Of a DNA stretch of 59,526 nt, positions 40,351 to 49,869 are shown piece by piece. Positions within the stretch are counted from its first letter, which is position 1, and each line of letters begins with the position of its first letter. Below the pieces are notes generated by a model. That model was not told the origin of the DNA. It made no database searches and saw nothing but the letters and a program-made list of their open reading frames with translations. The DNA lies in the NCBI GenBank assembly GCA_963539845.1, contig CAUTML010000004.1:1-59526 (forward strand), given 5' to 3'. The position numbers and the translations under genes are program-made. The DNA is from CAMUQR01 sp963539845 (GTDB taxonomy: Bacteria > Patescibacteriota > Saccharimonadia > Saccharimonadales > Saccharimonadaceae).

Positions 40351-40386
40351 TATTATTACAACATCTTTTATGCAAAAAATCTATAA

Positions 40387-40413
40387 TTAGCACTCTTGAC
40401 ATATGAGTGCTAA
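40387..40413 (+). promoter_or_regulatory. CIRCE operator 1 of dnaK (HrcA binding site)
   Basis: Perfect consensus TTAGCACTC-N9-GAGTGCTAA. It overlaps the dnaK -35 and spacer, so HrcA binding would block RNA polymerase. HrcA itself is not in the window. Confidence 0.95.
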
Positions 40414-40424
40414 TCGCTTACAAT
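40396..40424 (+). promoter_or_regulatory. dnaK promoter
   Basis: TTGACA (40396-40401), 17-bp spacer, TACAAT (40419-40424). The -35 lies inside CIRCE 1. Confidence 0.85.
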
Positions 40425-40435
40425 AGAAACTGTTA

Positions 40436-40462
40436 TTAGCACTCTACACCATAGATTGCTAA
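40436..40462 (+). promoter_or_regulatory. CIRCE operator 2 of dnaK
   Basis: TTAGCACTC-N9-GATTGCTAA, one mismatch from consensus, placed just downstream of the predicted transcription start. Two operators 49 bp apart suggest tight, cooperative repression. Confidence 0.88.
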
Positions 40463-40536
40463 AAATAGCCGAAAAACGGCTTAAAAATCGCATTTTTATG
40501 ATAATTATAAGTAAATAAGTTAAAAAAGGAGAAAAA

Positions 40537-42420
<1,884 letters not shown>

Positions 42421-42447
42421 ATTATCGGCTTAATTCTTAAAATAACT

Positions 42448-42482
42448 AAAACACCCCGCACGGAAATGCTGGGGTGTTTTTT
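42448..42482 (+). terminator. Intrinsic terminator of dnaK
   Basis: AAAACACCCC (42448-42457) pairs with GGGGTGTTTT (42471-42480), with an inner GCA/TGC extension and a T run. Confidence 0.88.
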
Positions 42483-42581
42483 GTTGTAATTCCTCGGCTG
42501 ATGCTGATGGGCGATGAGCTGGGCTGAGTTGCCAGCGCCACTTAGTTTTGATGGTTTAAGCTATGTTTTTCTTAGCTGATT

Positions 42582-42590
42582 TGATACAAT
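42582..42590 (+). promoter_or_regulatory. Leaderless-type -10 box of the PAP2 gene
   Basis: TGA-TACAAT, 7 nt before the ATG at 42598. Confidence 0.6.
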
Positions 42591-42597
42591 AAAAGTC

Positions 42598-43122
42598 ATG
42601 GATATGCTTAAACGTGCCTATATTTTGGCGACCAAAACTATTCTCAATCTGTCGAGTCGGTGGCATGGGTTGATGCTGGGAGTGACTCTGCTGGCTGGAC
42701 CATTATTTGTTAGTTTTTGTGGGGTGTTTTTTGCCTTAATCGGTTGGTTGGGTAAAAAACCGGTGGTGTTTAAGCTGTCGCTGCTGATTTTGATCACATT
42801 TTGTTTGGTGACGGTTTTAAAACATCTTTTTCGCAAAACTCGTCCCGACACTGACTACGCCCGCAGGATGAAATTCTCGAAATATAGCTTTCCGAGTGGT
42901 CACGCCACTGTTGGCTCGGTGCTGTGGTATGGCATTGTGCTGGTGCTGTCAAATCTTGGTATGCCGGCCGGTTTGGTGCTTGCGATGACTTTAGCGGCGC
43001 CACTAGTGGTATTTTTGATTGGCATTTCGCGGGTTTATCTCGGGGCGCACTATTTAATCGATGTGCTGGTGGGCTGGGCGATCGGTTTAGCGATGACGAT
43101 GCTGTTTACTTTTTTGATGTAA
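42598..43122 (+). CDS. PAP2-family membrane phosphatase
   Basis: A 174-aa polytopic enzyme with all three PAP2 motifs: K(x6)RP at Lys75-Pro83 (KHLFRKTRP), PSGH at 99-102 and SR(x5)H(x3)D at Ser144-Asp155 (SRVYLGAHYLID). About five TM helices. Members dephosphorylate lipid phosphates, here plausibly undecaprenyl pyrophosphate recycled for cell-wall synthesis or phosphatidate. It sits between dnaK and dnaJ but has its own -10 box, with the ATG 7 nt downstream, so it is probably not part of the heat-shock unit. The gene ends 35 bp before the dnaJ CIRCE. Confidence 0.92.
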   Translation: MDMLKRAYILATKTILNLSSRWHGLMLGVTLLAGPLFVSFCGVFFALIGWLGKKPVVFKLSLLILITFCLVTVLKHLFRKTRPDTDYARRMKFSKYSFPSGHATVGSVLWYGIVLVLSNLGMPAGLVLAMTLAAPLVVFLIGISRVYLGAHYLIDVLVGWAIGLAMTMLFTFLM

Positions 43123-43157
43123 TTTTAAACTGAGATTGGTTTTAGGGTAATCGGCGA

Positions 43158-43184
43158 TTAGCACTCTTGCTACTATAGTGCTAA
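43158..43184 (+). promoter_or_regulatory. CIRCE operator of dnaJ
   Basis: TTAGCACTC-N9-TAGTGCTAA, one mismatch from consensus, covering the -35 region and spacer of the dnaJ promoter. Confidence 0.9.
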
Positions 43185-43196
43185 TTGTGCTAAAAT
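43167..43196 (+). promoter_or_regulatory. dnaJ promoter (leaderless)
   Basis: TTGCTA (43167-43172), 18-bp spacer, TGC-TAAAAT (43191-43196), 6 nt to the ATG. Confidence 0.65.
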
Positions 43197-43202
43197 AACA
43201 CT

Positions 43203-44300
43203 ATGGCAAAACAGGATTATTATGAAGTTTTAGGCGTTAATAAAAACGCTTCTGATGATGAAATCAAAAAAGCCTTTCGCAAAGCGGCGGTCAAACATCA
43301 CCCGGACAAAGGTGGTGACGAGGCTAAGTTTAAAGAAATTAACGAAGCTTATGAGGTTCTAAAAGATAAAGATAAACGTCAGCGTTATGATCAATTTGGT
43401 CATGCTGGGGTCGGTAATGATGGCGGTGGCTTCTCCGGCAATCCGTTTGAGGGCTTTGCGGGTTATGGTGGGCAGAATGTGCATTTTGACTTCGGCGGCG
43501 GTGATTTTGGTGATATTTTCTCCAGTTTTTTTGGTGGCGGACAAGAATCGAGTCACGAAAAACGTGGTCGTGATGTTGAAGTGCGCTTGGATTTGGAATT
43601 CACTGAAGCGGTGTTCGGGGTTGAGAAAAAAATCGAGATTGAAATCGAAGACACTTGTAATCATTGCAAAGGTTCTGGGGCGGAGCCAGGACATGGTCAT
43701 AGAACTTGTTCGACTTGTCAGGGCGCTGGTCAAATCAATCAACCAATTCGCACCTTGTTCGGGGTAATTAACCAGATGCAGGTTTGTCCGACTTGTCATG
43801 GCACCGGTAAAGTGCCAGAAAAAGATTGCTCAGTCTGTGGTGGCAAGGGTACTAAACTCGGTTCTAAAGTGCTCAAAATCAAAATCCCAGCTGGTATCAG
43901 TGATGGTTCGACGATTCGTTTGCGCGGTCGGGGCGAGGCAATTGCTGGTGGTGAATTTGGTGATTTGTATGTCCATATCAATGTTAAATCGCACAAAAAG
44001 TTTACTCGCGAGGGCAATATTATTCTGTCTAGCGAGGAAATTAGCATGGTTGACGCGGCGCTTGGCACAGTGATTGATGTTGAAACCGTTGACGGCGTGG
44101 TCCAGATGAAAATCCCTGCCGGCACTCAGTCAGGTGATGATTTTAAACTGTCTGGTCATGGTGTGCCGAGTCCAAATTCTGACCGCCGCGGTCCGCATAT
44201 CGTGTCGATTATCGTCAAAACTCCAACCCGTTTAACCAAGAAGCAAAAAGATTTACTGGAACAATTTAAAAAAGCTCAGCGCAAGGGGTTGTTTAGTTGA
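43203..44300 (+). CDS. dnaJ: Co-chaperone DnaJ (Hsp40)
   Basis: A 365-aa type I Hsp40. The J domain (1-68) has HPD at 33-35, followed by a Gly/Phe-rich region (about 75-120). The zinc-finger domain has four CxxCxGxG repeats (CNHCKGSG, CSTCQGAG, CPTCHGTG, CSVCGGKG) and is followed by the C-terminal substrate-binding domains. It delivers clients to DnaK and stimulates its ATPase. It is regulated separately from dnaK by its own CIRCE, with the ATG 6 nt after the -10 and no Shine-Dalgarno, so the heat-shock mRNA is leaderless. Confidence 0.97.
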   Translation: MAKQDYYEVLGVNKNASDDEIKKAFRKAAVKHHPDKGGDEAKFKEINEAYEVLKDKDKRQRYDQFGHAGVGNDGGGFSGNPFEGFAGYGGQNVHFDFGGGDFGDIFSSFFGGGQESSHEKRGRDVEVRLDLEFTEAVFGVEKKIEIEIEDTCNHCKGSGAEPGHGHRTCSTCQGAGQINQPIRTLFGVINQMQVCPTCHGTGKVPEKDCSVCGGKGTKLGSKVLKIKIPAGISDGSTIRLRGRGEAIAGGEFGDLYVHINVKSHKKFTREGNIILSSEEISMVDAALGTVIDVETVDGVVQMKIPAGTQSGDDFKLSGHGVPSPNSDRRGPHIVSIIVKTPTRLTKKQKDLLEQFKKAQRKGLFS

Positions 44301-44325
44301 CTTTTTTGACTAACTGTGATATAAT
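44297..44325 (+). promoter_or_regulatory. Promoter of the ATP-grasp operon
   Basis: TTGACT (44297-44302), 17-bp spacer, TGA-TATAAT (44320-44325). It gives an approximately 125-nt leader with several inverted repeats around TTGATC/GATCACC, so a structured 5' region is possible. Confidence 0.75.
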
Positions 44326-44456
44326 AAGAAGATACGTTAGTCGTTGGTTGCTTGAAGGTCTGTCGGTGTTTTATGGTTGATCAATAACTGATTGATAATC
44401 GATCACCAACTAACCAATTGTAATAGCATGACTAACTCATTACAAAGGAGTAACTG

Positions 44457-45359
44457 ATGAAAAAAATCTTGCTAATTGCTCGAGCTGTTAGTCAGACCTC
44501 AATCGAGAAGGCTGATGATTTTGCGCGACGGATTCAGCAACAGTTGGTTGACGAGGTCCAAATTGAGCATTGTGAAATTTCCGAGCTGTTTTTTGAGCTG
44601 AGTCGTGATCGAGTGGCAATTTATCATCCCCAAAAAGGCTTTGATTTGCGCGATTTTGATCTGGTAGTGATTCGGCATATCGGCAAAATGGCGGTTGAAG
44701 CGCATGCTATTACCCAATATTGTGAATTTTATAAGATTAAATACACCGATCGGTATCTGAATCGCTTGTTGCTTGATAATAAAATCAGCACGGAGTTTTT
44801 GTTGTGGTTTAACGGGGTTAAAAATCATCCTCGCACTTTTTATGGGGCTTTAACTGAGCTGAAACGGCGCTTTGCGGAATTGGGCGATAAGGCAATTTTG
44901 AAGGATAATCAAGGCTCGAAAGGTCGGCTAAACTTTTTGGTGACTTCGGTGGAGCAAATTCAGCAGATTCATGATCAACATCCGGGCGTGCGGTTTGTTT
45001 TGCAAGAGTTTATTCCGAATGATGGTGATTTGCGAGTGCTGATTTTGAACAATCGACCGGCGTTAATAATCAGCCGTCAATCCGATGGTCGGTCGCATTT
45101 GAACAATACCTCACAAGGCGGTAAGGCGACAATTTTACCACTGGCATCGGTCGCGCCGGAGATTGTGCAACTTTCGATTAGAGTGGCTCAGATTGCTAAA
45201 TTGCAGGTGGCTGGGGTTGATGTGATGCTCGATCAGCGTAATGGCGATATTTATTTACTAGAGGTCAATAACGCTCCGCAAATCTCCTCGGGTTCTTTTA
45301 CTGAGGAAAAAGCCGTTGAATATGCAATAATGCTCAAGGAGTTGGTCAATGACAACTAA
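44457..45359 (+). CDS. RimK-like ATP-grasp ligase (first copy)
   Basis: A 300-aa ATP-grasp enzyme. An N-terminal pre-ATP-grasp domain (1-100) is followed by the ATP-binding core, with KDNQGSKGR (phosphate loop), VLQEFIPNDGDLRVLIL and the metal-binding end GVDVMLDQRNGDIYLLEVNNAPQIS. RimK-type ligases form amide bonds, adding amino acids such as glutamate to protein or peptide ends. It shares the operon with a retropepsin-like protease and a second ATP-grasp ligase, overlapping the former by 11 nt. AAAGGAG precedes the ATG. The acceptor substrate is unknown. Confidence 0.88.
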   Translation: MKKILLIARAVSQTSIEKADDFARRIQQQLVDEVQIEHCEISELFFELSRDRVAIYHPQKGFDLRDFDLVVIRHIGKMAVEAHAITQYCEFYKIKYTDRYLNRLLLDNKISTEFLLWFNGVKNHPRTFYGALTELKRRFAELGDKAILKDNQGSKGRLNFLVTSVEQIQQIHDQHPGVRFVLQEFIPNDGDLRVLILNNRPALIISRQSDGRSHLNNTSQGGKATILPLASVAPEIVQLSIRVAQIAKLQVAGVDVMLDQRNGDIYLLEVNNAPQISSGSFTEEKAVEYAIMLKELVNDN

Positions 45360-45864
45360 ACAAATCATCGGAGCGACGGAATTTGTCGATTTTGGTCGGC
45401 GGGCCCAACAAGTGCCAGCTAAAATTGATACCGGAGCGGATTCCAGCGCGGTCTGGGCAACTAAGATTCGGGTGGATCAAGATGGCGTGCTAAGATTTGC
45501 TCTGTTTGGTGAAGGTTCGCCGTATTATAATGGCAAAATTTTTAAGCGAACTGATTATTCGGTGGCTAAGGTGCGATCGACGACTGGACATCAACAAATT
45601 CGCTATCGCACTCATTTTAAGGTGACCATCGGTGGTCGTAAAATTAAAATGCTGATGAATTTATCGGATCGTTCCAAAAATACTTTTCCGGTGTTAATTG
45701 GGCGACGGTCGCTGACTGGCAAGTTTGTGGTTGATGTTTCTAAAAAAAATGTTAAACTTAGAAAACCACTTGAAACTTTAGCCATCAACCAAGAATTAAA
45801 CCAAGATCGTTATCAATTTTATCTAAAATATCATCAAAATCGCCAGAAAGGAGCCGACCAATGA
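45349..45864 (+). CDS. Retropepsin-like protease (COG4067/RimB-like)
   Basis: A 171-aa single-domain protein with the aspartic protease signature KIDTGADSSAVWA near residue 26-38 and a second conserved block RSKNTFPVLIGRRSLTGKFVVDV. The family was once called 'ATP-dependent zinc protease' and is regularly paired with RimK. In Pseudomonas the RimK/RimB pair adds and trims glutamate tails. Here it overlaps the first ligase by 11 nt and the second by 4 nt (ATGA), so the three are made together. It probably removes residues that the ligases add (inference). Confidence 0.85.
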   Translation: MTTKQIIGATEFVDFGRRAQQVPAKIDTGADSSAVWATKIRVDQDGVLRFALFGEGSPYYNGKIFKRTDYSVAKVRSTTGHQQIRYRTHFKVTIGGRKIKMLMNLSDRSKNTFPVLIGRRSLTGKFVVDVSKKNVKLRKPLETLAINQELNQDRYQFYLKYHQNRQKGADQ

Positions 45865-46772
45865 AAATCGCTATTCTATCCAATGGTAATGCCAACTACT
45901 CAACCAAACGCCTTAAAGAAGAGGCGGAGCGACGTGGCCATAAAGTGAAGATTATTAAGTATAAAAACTGTTATATTTCAATCGCATCAAAGGAAAATCG
46001 AGTTTATTATAAAGGTAAGCCTTTGGGGCATTTTGACGCAATTATTCCCCGAATTGCTTCGCATATGACGCGTTATGGCACGGCGATTGTGCGTCAGTTG
46101 GAAATGCAGGGCGAATACAGCCTGTCGCGCTCACTGGCAATTACTCGGGCGCGTGATAAATTGCGCTCGATGCAGTTGTTGGCTAAAGCAGGGGTCGGCA
46201 TTCCTAAAACCGTGGTGTCGCGTAACACGGCTGATATTGATGATTTGTTGGAACAACTTGGTGGCACGCCGGTAATTATTAAATTGGCGCGGGGCACGCA
46301 CGGCAATGGCGTGGTACTAGCCGAAACCAAAAAAGCTGCCAAATCAGTTTTGCAGGCGTTTTATTTGACCAATGACAACGGTACGAACATTTTATTGCAG
46401 GAATTTATTAAAGAATCGGCCGGCACCGATATTCGAGCTTTTGTGGTTGGCTCGCGGGTGGTGGCTAGTATGCAACGGCAGAGTTTGGATGATGATTTTC
46501 GGTCAAATTTGCACAAAGGCGGTCAAGGGAAAGTGATTAAATTGACCCCCGAGGAGAAGCGGATGGCGGTTAAGGCGGCCAAAACTATGGGGCTGAGTGT
46601 GGCTGGTGTTGATTTGATGCGCTCGAGTCGTGGTCCGCTGGTGCTGGAAGTTAACGCTTCGCCGGGTTTTGGTATTGAAAAGGTTACTGGTCGCAACGTG
46701 GCTTCTAAGATTATCGAATATGTTGAGCAAAACGCCAAACGCGGTAATCGTCGCGATAAAATTGGTGCCTAG
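45861..46772 (+). CDS. RimK-like ATP-grasp ligase (second copy)
   Basis: A 303-aa RimK-type ligase closer to the classic RimK pattern: N-terminal MKIAILSNGNANYSTKRLKEEAERRGH, ATP-binding IIKLARGTHGNGVVLAE, LLQEFIKESAGTDIRAFVVG and metal-binding GVDLMRSSRGPLVLEVNASPGF. It ends with a basic tail. It differs clearly from the first copy, so the two probably act on different acceptors or in sequence. The start overlaps the protease stop (ATGA) after AAAGGAG. A hairpin TCGTCC/GGACGA (46777-46796) without T run follows the stop. Confidence 0.93.
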   Translation: MKIAILSNGNANYSTKRLKEEAERRGHKVKIIKYKNCYISIASKENRVYYKGKPLGHFDAIIPRIASHMTRYGTAIVRQLEMQGEYSLSRSLAITRARDKLRSMQLLAKAGVGIPKTVVSRNTADIDDLLEQLGGTPVIIKLARGTHGNGVVLAETKKAAKSVLQAFYLTNDNGTNILLQEFIKESAGTDIRAFVVGSRVVASMQRQSLDDDFRSNLHKGGQGKVIKLTPEEKRMAVKAAKTMGLSVAGVDLMRSSRGPLVLEVNASPGFGIEKVTGRNVASKIIEYVEQNAKRGNRRDKIGA

Positions 46773-46836
46773 CTCGTCCGATTGATTGGACGATGCTTGA
46801 AATGGTCTCGAAATCTGAAATTTGGTGAAATTATTT

Positions 46837-46865
46837 TTGCACTTTTATGTTAATTTTATTATAAT
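46837..46865 (+). promoter_or_regulatory. Leaderless promoter of the 46873 gene
   Basis: TTGCAC (46837-46842), 17-bp spacer, TATAAT (46860-46865), 7 nt before the ATG at 46873. It lies inside the longer in-frame extension beginning at 46822 and so rules that start out. Confidence 0.7.
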
Positions 46866-46872
46866 AAAGCTT

Positions 46873-47325
46873 ATGATTTATGGCGGTTTATTGCTGTTAA
46901 TTTTTGGGCTGATTTATGCTACTAAGCGGTCAATTGCCCCATCGCTGGTTACGTTACTGGCTAGTTCGTTGCTAGCCGGGTTGGCGACGGCTGATTTGGC
47001 GAATTTTATCAGTGGCATGACCTCAAGTTTGTCACGGGCAACGCTGACGGCGGTGGTGCGACTGGTGATTTTGTTATTGCCAGCGCTGGTGGTGCTGATG
47101 CGGGCACCAAAAGTCCCCCGCGATTTTTTGTTGAAAATTGTGGATAGCGCCCTACTGACGGCGGTAATTATCGCGCTGATTGGCTCGACATTAACTAGTT
47201 TGATTAAACTTGATAGTTGGTCGGCGCAAGCTCAAACTTTAATCATGCAAAACTCCAAATGGCTCTTGATTGGGGCGGGATTGTATGGTTTTTATGGTTT
47301 GTTAAAAAAGCCTGCCGATGTTTAA
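46873..47325 (+). CDS. Four-TM membrane protein, unknown function
   Basis: A 150-aa protein with about four hydrophobic helices (1-18, 21-40, 58-78, 90-115) and a final short hydrophobic stretch (130-143). The layout resembles CvpA-like small membrane proteins, but the resemblance is too weak to name it. The ATG at 46873 is 7 nt after a well-spaced promoter and has no Shine-Dalgarno. It is followed after 72 bp by yebC, which has its own promoter. Confidence 0.7.
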   Translation: MIYGGLLLLIFGLIYATKRSIAPSLVTLLASSLLAGLATADLANFISGMTSSLSRATLTAVVRLVILLLPALVVLMRAPKVPRDFLLKIVDSALLTAVIIALIGSTLTSLIKLDSWSAQAQTLIMQNSKWLLIGAGLYGFYGLLKKPADV

Positions 47326-47327
47326 AC

Positions 47328-47356
47328 TTGAATTTAACAGGGAAAACGTATATAAT
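47328..47356 (+). promoter_or_regulatory. yebC promoter
   Basis: TTGAAT (47328-47333), 17-bp spacer, TATAAT (47351-47356), giving an approximately 35-nt leader. Confidence 0.7.
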
Positions 47357-47397
47357 TTAAGTTAGATTTAGAAAAAATTAAACGAAAAGTAGGTATC

Positions 47398-48108
47398 ATG
47401 GCAGGACATAGTAAATGGGCACAAATCAAGCGCCAAAAAGGCGTTAACGATGCGAAACGCGGAGCAGTTTTTACTAAAATTGGTAATCAAATCGCGATTG
47501 CGGCGCGGGCTGGCACTGACCCACTAACCAACTCAGCCTTGGCGATGGTGATCGAAAAAGCTAAACAAGCTAACATGCCTAAAGCCAACATTGAGAAGGC
47601 GATTGCGCGCGTAGCTGATAAAAACGCTGCTCAGCTCGAGGAAATTATTTACGAGGGTTATGGTCCGAACGGGGTGGGGTTTGTAATTGAAACCGCCACC
47701 GATAATCGCAATCGGACTTTGCCTGAGGTTAAGACCGCTTTGACCAAAAACGGTGGGCGTTTTGCTGATCCGGGTAGCGTGTTGTTTCAGTTTAAACAAA
47801 AAGGCGTGTTGATGACTGCCGGTTTGACTGAAGATCAAATGTTGGAGATTTTGGATGCGGGGGCGCTCGATATTAAAGACGAGGGCGAGGAATTTGTGAT
47901 TTACACCGAACCGCGCGACATGCTAACAGTTAAGGCCAAAATCGAAGCGCTGGGCATCGAACTCAAACAAGCTGAACTTGAATACGTAGCCGATAATCTA
48001 ATTACCATTACTGATGACGAAATCTCCCAAAAAATCCTCAAAATTATGAACGCGATTGACGACCTTGATGATGTGGTCAACGTCTACACTAACGCGGATC
48101 TCAACTAA
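47398..48108 (+). CDS. yebC: YebC/PmpR-family protein
   Basis: A 236-aa protein with the family's opening MAGHSKWAQIKRQKG, GAVFTKIGNQIAIAARAG, the central YEGYGPNGVGFVIETATDNRNRT and the C-terminal DDLDDVVNVYTNADL. Long described as a DNA-binding regulator; recent work on the family points to relief of ribosome stalling at proline runs. The start follows AGTAGG, a weak ribosome site. In many bacteria the gene lies next to ruvC; here ruvB is 35 kb away. A terminator follows. Confidence 0.96.
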   Translation: MAGHSKWAQIKRQKGVNDAKRGAVFTKIGNQIAIAARAGTDPLTNSALAMVIEKAKQANMPKANIEKAIARVADKNAAQLEEIIYEGYGPNGVGFVIETATDNRNRTLPEVKTALTKNGGRFADPGSVLFQFKQKGVLMTAGLTEDQMLEILDAGALDIKDEGEEFVIYTEPRDMLTVKAKIEALGIELKQAELEYVADNLITITDDEISQKILKIMNAIDDLDDVVNVYTNADLN

Positions 48109-48114
48109 CTTGTG

Positions 48115-48146
48115 ATCGCTCGGTTAAACGCCGAGTGATTTTTTAA
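48115..48146 (+). terminator. Intrinsic terminator
   Basis: ATCGCTCGG (48115-48123) pairs with CCGAGTGAT (48131-48139), then TTTTTT. Confidence 0.85.
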
Positions 48147-48167
48147 AAAATAAATGAAAGGGTGGCA

Positions 48168-49679
48168 ATGAAGCAAATATTTAACAAAATCATATGGGGC
48201 GCGGTGGGTGTCGCGGTGTGTTGTGTGACTGTAGCAACACCGGCGCTGGCGAGCGAAGCAGGCGTCCAAAATAATGGTGACGCATTAGCGCCGGTTGATG
48301 CGGGAATGTCAAAAAGCACTGAAACGGTGACTGTGCCGATACTTACGCCAGAACCAATCACCAACAAGCACACCGAACCGTCCGAAAAAACCAAAAATCA
48401 GCCAGCGCTCCGCCAAGTGATCGATTTGCGTATCGTTAAAGTTCAAATCAAACAGGGGAATCTCAAAAATAACCAGTTCGTAGTGCTTAAAAATTATGGC
48501 TCACCGGTTAATCTTGGTGATTTTAGTCTGCAGATGACAGTTGGTGACTCCCCTGTTGTCAAGAGGGAAGTGGAACTGGGACCGCTGCAGTTTGGCAAAA
48601 CGCAGACGCAGTTAGCGCCTGGTGAAATGTTGATTCTGGTGAATAATTTGGAGCTGGCGAAGCATTTTCTAAATTTGCAAACTAATTTAATTCAATGCTT
48701 GAGTGACTGCCAATCAGCCGAGCCGTGGTTGGAGCCAGCTAAGTCTAAACAGAAATATCAGCTTAGGCTGGTACATCGACCAACTAATCAGATAGCGCAT
48801 CAATTTAATTATCTGAAAAATTCCTCGACCGCCCCTGCTGATTATCATCAGTTTGCGGATTATGATTTTTTGAGCTTGGTGACGATCAATGGCCAAGAAA
48901 GTGACGTTTGGCAGGGTTTTTCGGCGGTGCGTTACGATCCAATTTGGTTAAAAGCTGAGCAATTGCCGTCACTAATGCCACCAGAATTAAAATGCAAATC
49001 ATCTGAAGAGCTAGTTAACGGTCAATGTTTGAAAAAATGTCCAAAAAATTACTCGCGGGACCTGGCGACTGGTCAATGTCGGCGCGACCCCTGCCCAGCT
49101 GGTAAGATTTTGGATCAGGCGACCGACAGTTGCGTGACTGATCAAACTAGTTGTAAGCCGGGGTATGTTTTTAATCCAGATACGAAACGTTGCGTTAAAA
49201 TTAAAACTACCGAACCAAAAACTTGTCCCGCTGGTTATGTTTTGAATTCCGCCACTAATCGTTGTAACAAAATTGTTTTAGCGGTGGCTAAACCGCCCTG
49301 TCCTGACGGTCAACTGCGCCACCCAGAAACCGGACGCTGTCGTAAAATTGTTCTGGAAGCTGATTGTACTAAGAATCAAGAATTGATCAATGGTAAATGT
49401 CTGAAGCGTTGCACCGCTGGTCAAGTTCGTGACCCGCTCACCGGTCGCTGTCAAAAAGTCGAGCAATCTTGTCAAGCAGGATTTACTAAAGATCGGGCTA
49501 CGGGGATTTGTGTTAAAAACGTCATCAAAAAATCAGCTACTGGGTCCAAATCGACTAACTCTAATGATGCAAATTTTGGGTTTAATTGGCTAAAAATGCT
49601 CAACTCGCCCGTGTCGGGTGCGATTGTAGCGAGCGCGATTTTCGTGGTTTATGATAGGTTCTTTCGAGCGAAAAACTAG
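48168..49679 (+). CDS. Secreted surface protein: LTD-like domain plus Cys-rich tandem modules
   Basis: A 503-aa protein. It has a signal peptide (about 1-28, cleaved near ALAS), a linker and a lamin-tail-like (LTD) beta domain (about 80-245, with FVVLKNYGSPVNLGDFSLQM). About nine short modules of 18-25 residues follow (about 275-460), each with a pair of Cys in the pattern C-P-x-G-(Y/Q)-x5-9-T-x2-C-x-K, and the protein ends in a C-terminal TM helix (about 480-500) with a basic tail. The paired cysteines should form disulfides outside the cell, giving a stiff rod. The role is probably adhesion or stalk-like display (inference). The start is the ATG at 48168 after GAAAGGG; a GTG at 48162 is the alternative. 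The membrane-bound thioredoxin-fold protein at 14665 could serve its disulfides. Confidence 0.82.
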   Translation: MKQIFNKIIWGAVGVAVCCVTVATPALASEAGVQNNGDALAPVDAGMSKSTETVTVPILTPEPITNKHTEPSEKTKNQPALRQVIDLRIVKVQIKQGNLKNNQFVVLKNYGSPVNLGDFSLQMTVGDSPVVKREVELGPLQFGKTQTQLAPGEMLILVNNLELAKHFLNLQTNLIQCLSDCQSAEPWLEPAKSKQKYQLRLVHRPTNQIAHQFNYLKNSSTAPADYHQFADYDFLSLVTINGQESDVWQGFSAVRYDPIWLKAEQLPSLMPPELKCKSSEELVNGQCLKKCPKNYSRDLATGQCRRDPCPAGKILDQATDSCVTDQTSCKPGYVFNPDTKRCVKIKTTEPKTCPAGYVLNSATNRCNKIVLAVAKPPCPDGQLRHPETGRCRKIVLEADCTKNQELINGKCLKRCTAGQVRDPLTGRCQKVEQSCQAGFTKDRATGICVKNVIKKSATGSKSTNSNDANFGFNWLKMLNSPVSGAIVASAIFVVYDRFFRAKN

Positions 49680-49703
49680 TTTTTGATAATTCATTGGCAT
49701 ATT

Positions 49704-49732
49704 TGACTTGATTTGGCTAGCGACATATAATT
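49704..49732 (+). promoter_or_regulatory. Promoter of tRNA-Pro(CGG)
   Basis: TTGACT (49704-49709), 17-bp spacer, TATAAT (49727-49732), 33 nt before the tRNA. The transcript may continue into the GIY-YIG gene. Confidence 0.75.
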
Positions 49733-49765
49733 AGAACAGCTCTCGCCTTGGGTTGGAGTGTGTGG

Positions 49766-49842
49766 CGGGGTGTGGCGCAGCTCGGTAGCGCGCACCGTTC
49801 GGGACGGTGAGGTCGCTGGTTCAAATCCAGTCACCCCGACCA
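49766..49842 (+). tRNA. tRNA-Pro (anticodon CGG)
   Basis: Cloverleaf with acceptor CGGGGTG/CACCCCG, discriminator A and encoded CCA. The anticodon stem CACCG/CGGTG encloses loop TTCGGGA, giving CGG. The T arm is GCTGG-TTCAAAT-CCAGT. It complements the UGG isoacceptor at the left edge of the window. Confidence 0.96.
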
Positions 49843-49869
49843 TAATTTAAACAAACTTTTGGAGAAAAA

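Noticed and set aside
46777..46796. Terminator after the second ATP-grasp gene
   Set aside because: The TCGTCC/GGACGA hairpin is perfect but is not followed by a T run.
46822..46872. Upstream start of the 46873 membrane protein
   Set aside because: The well-spaced promoter (-10 at 46860-46865) lies within this extension, so it would not be transcribed.
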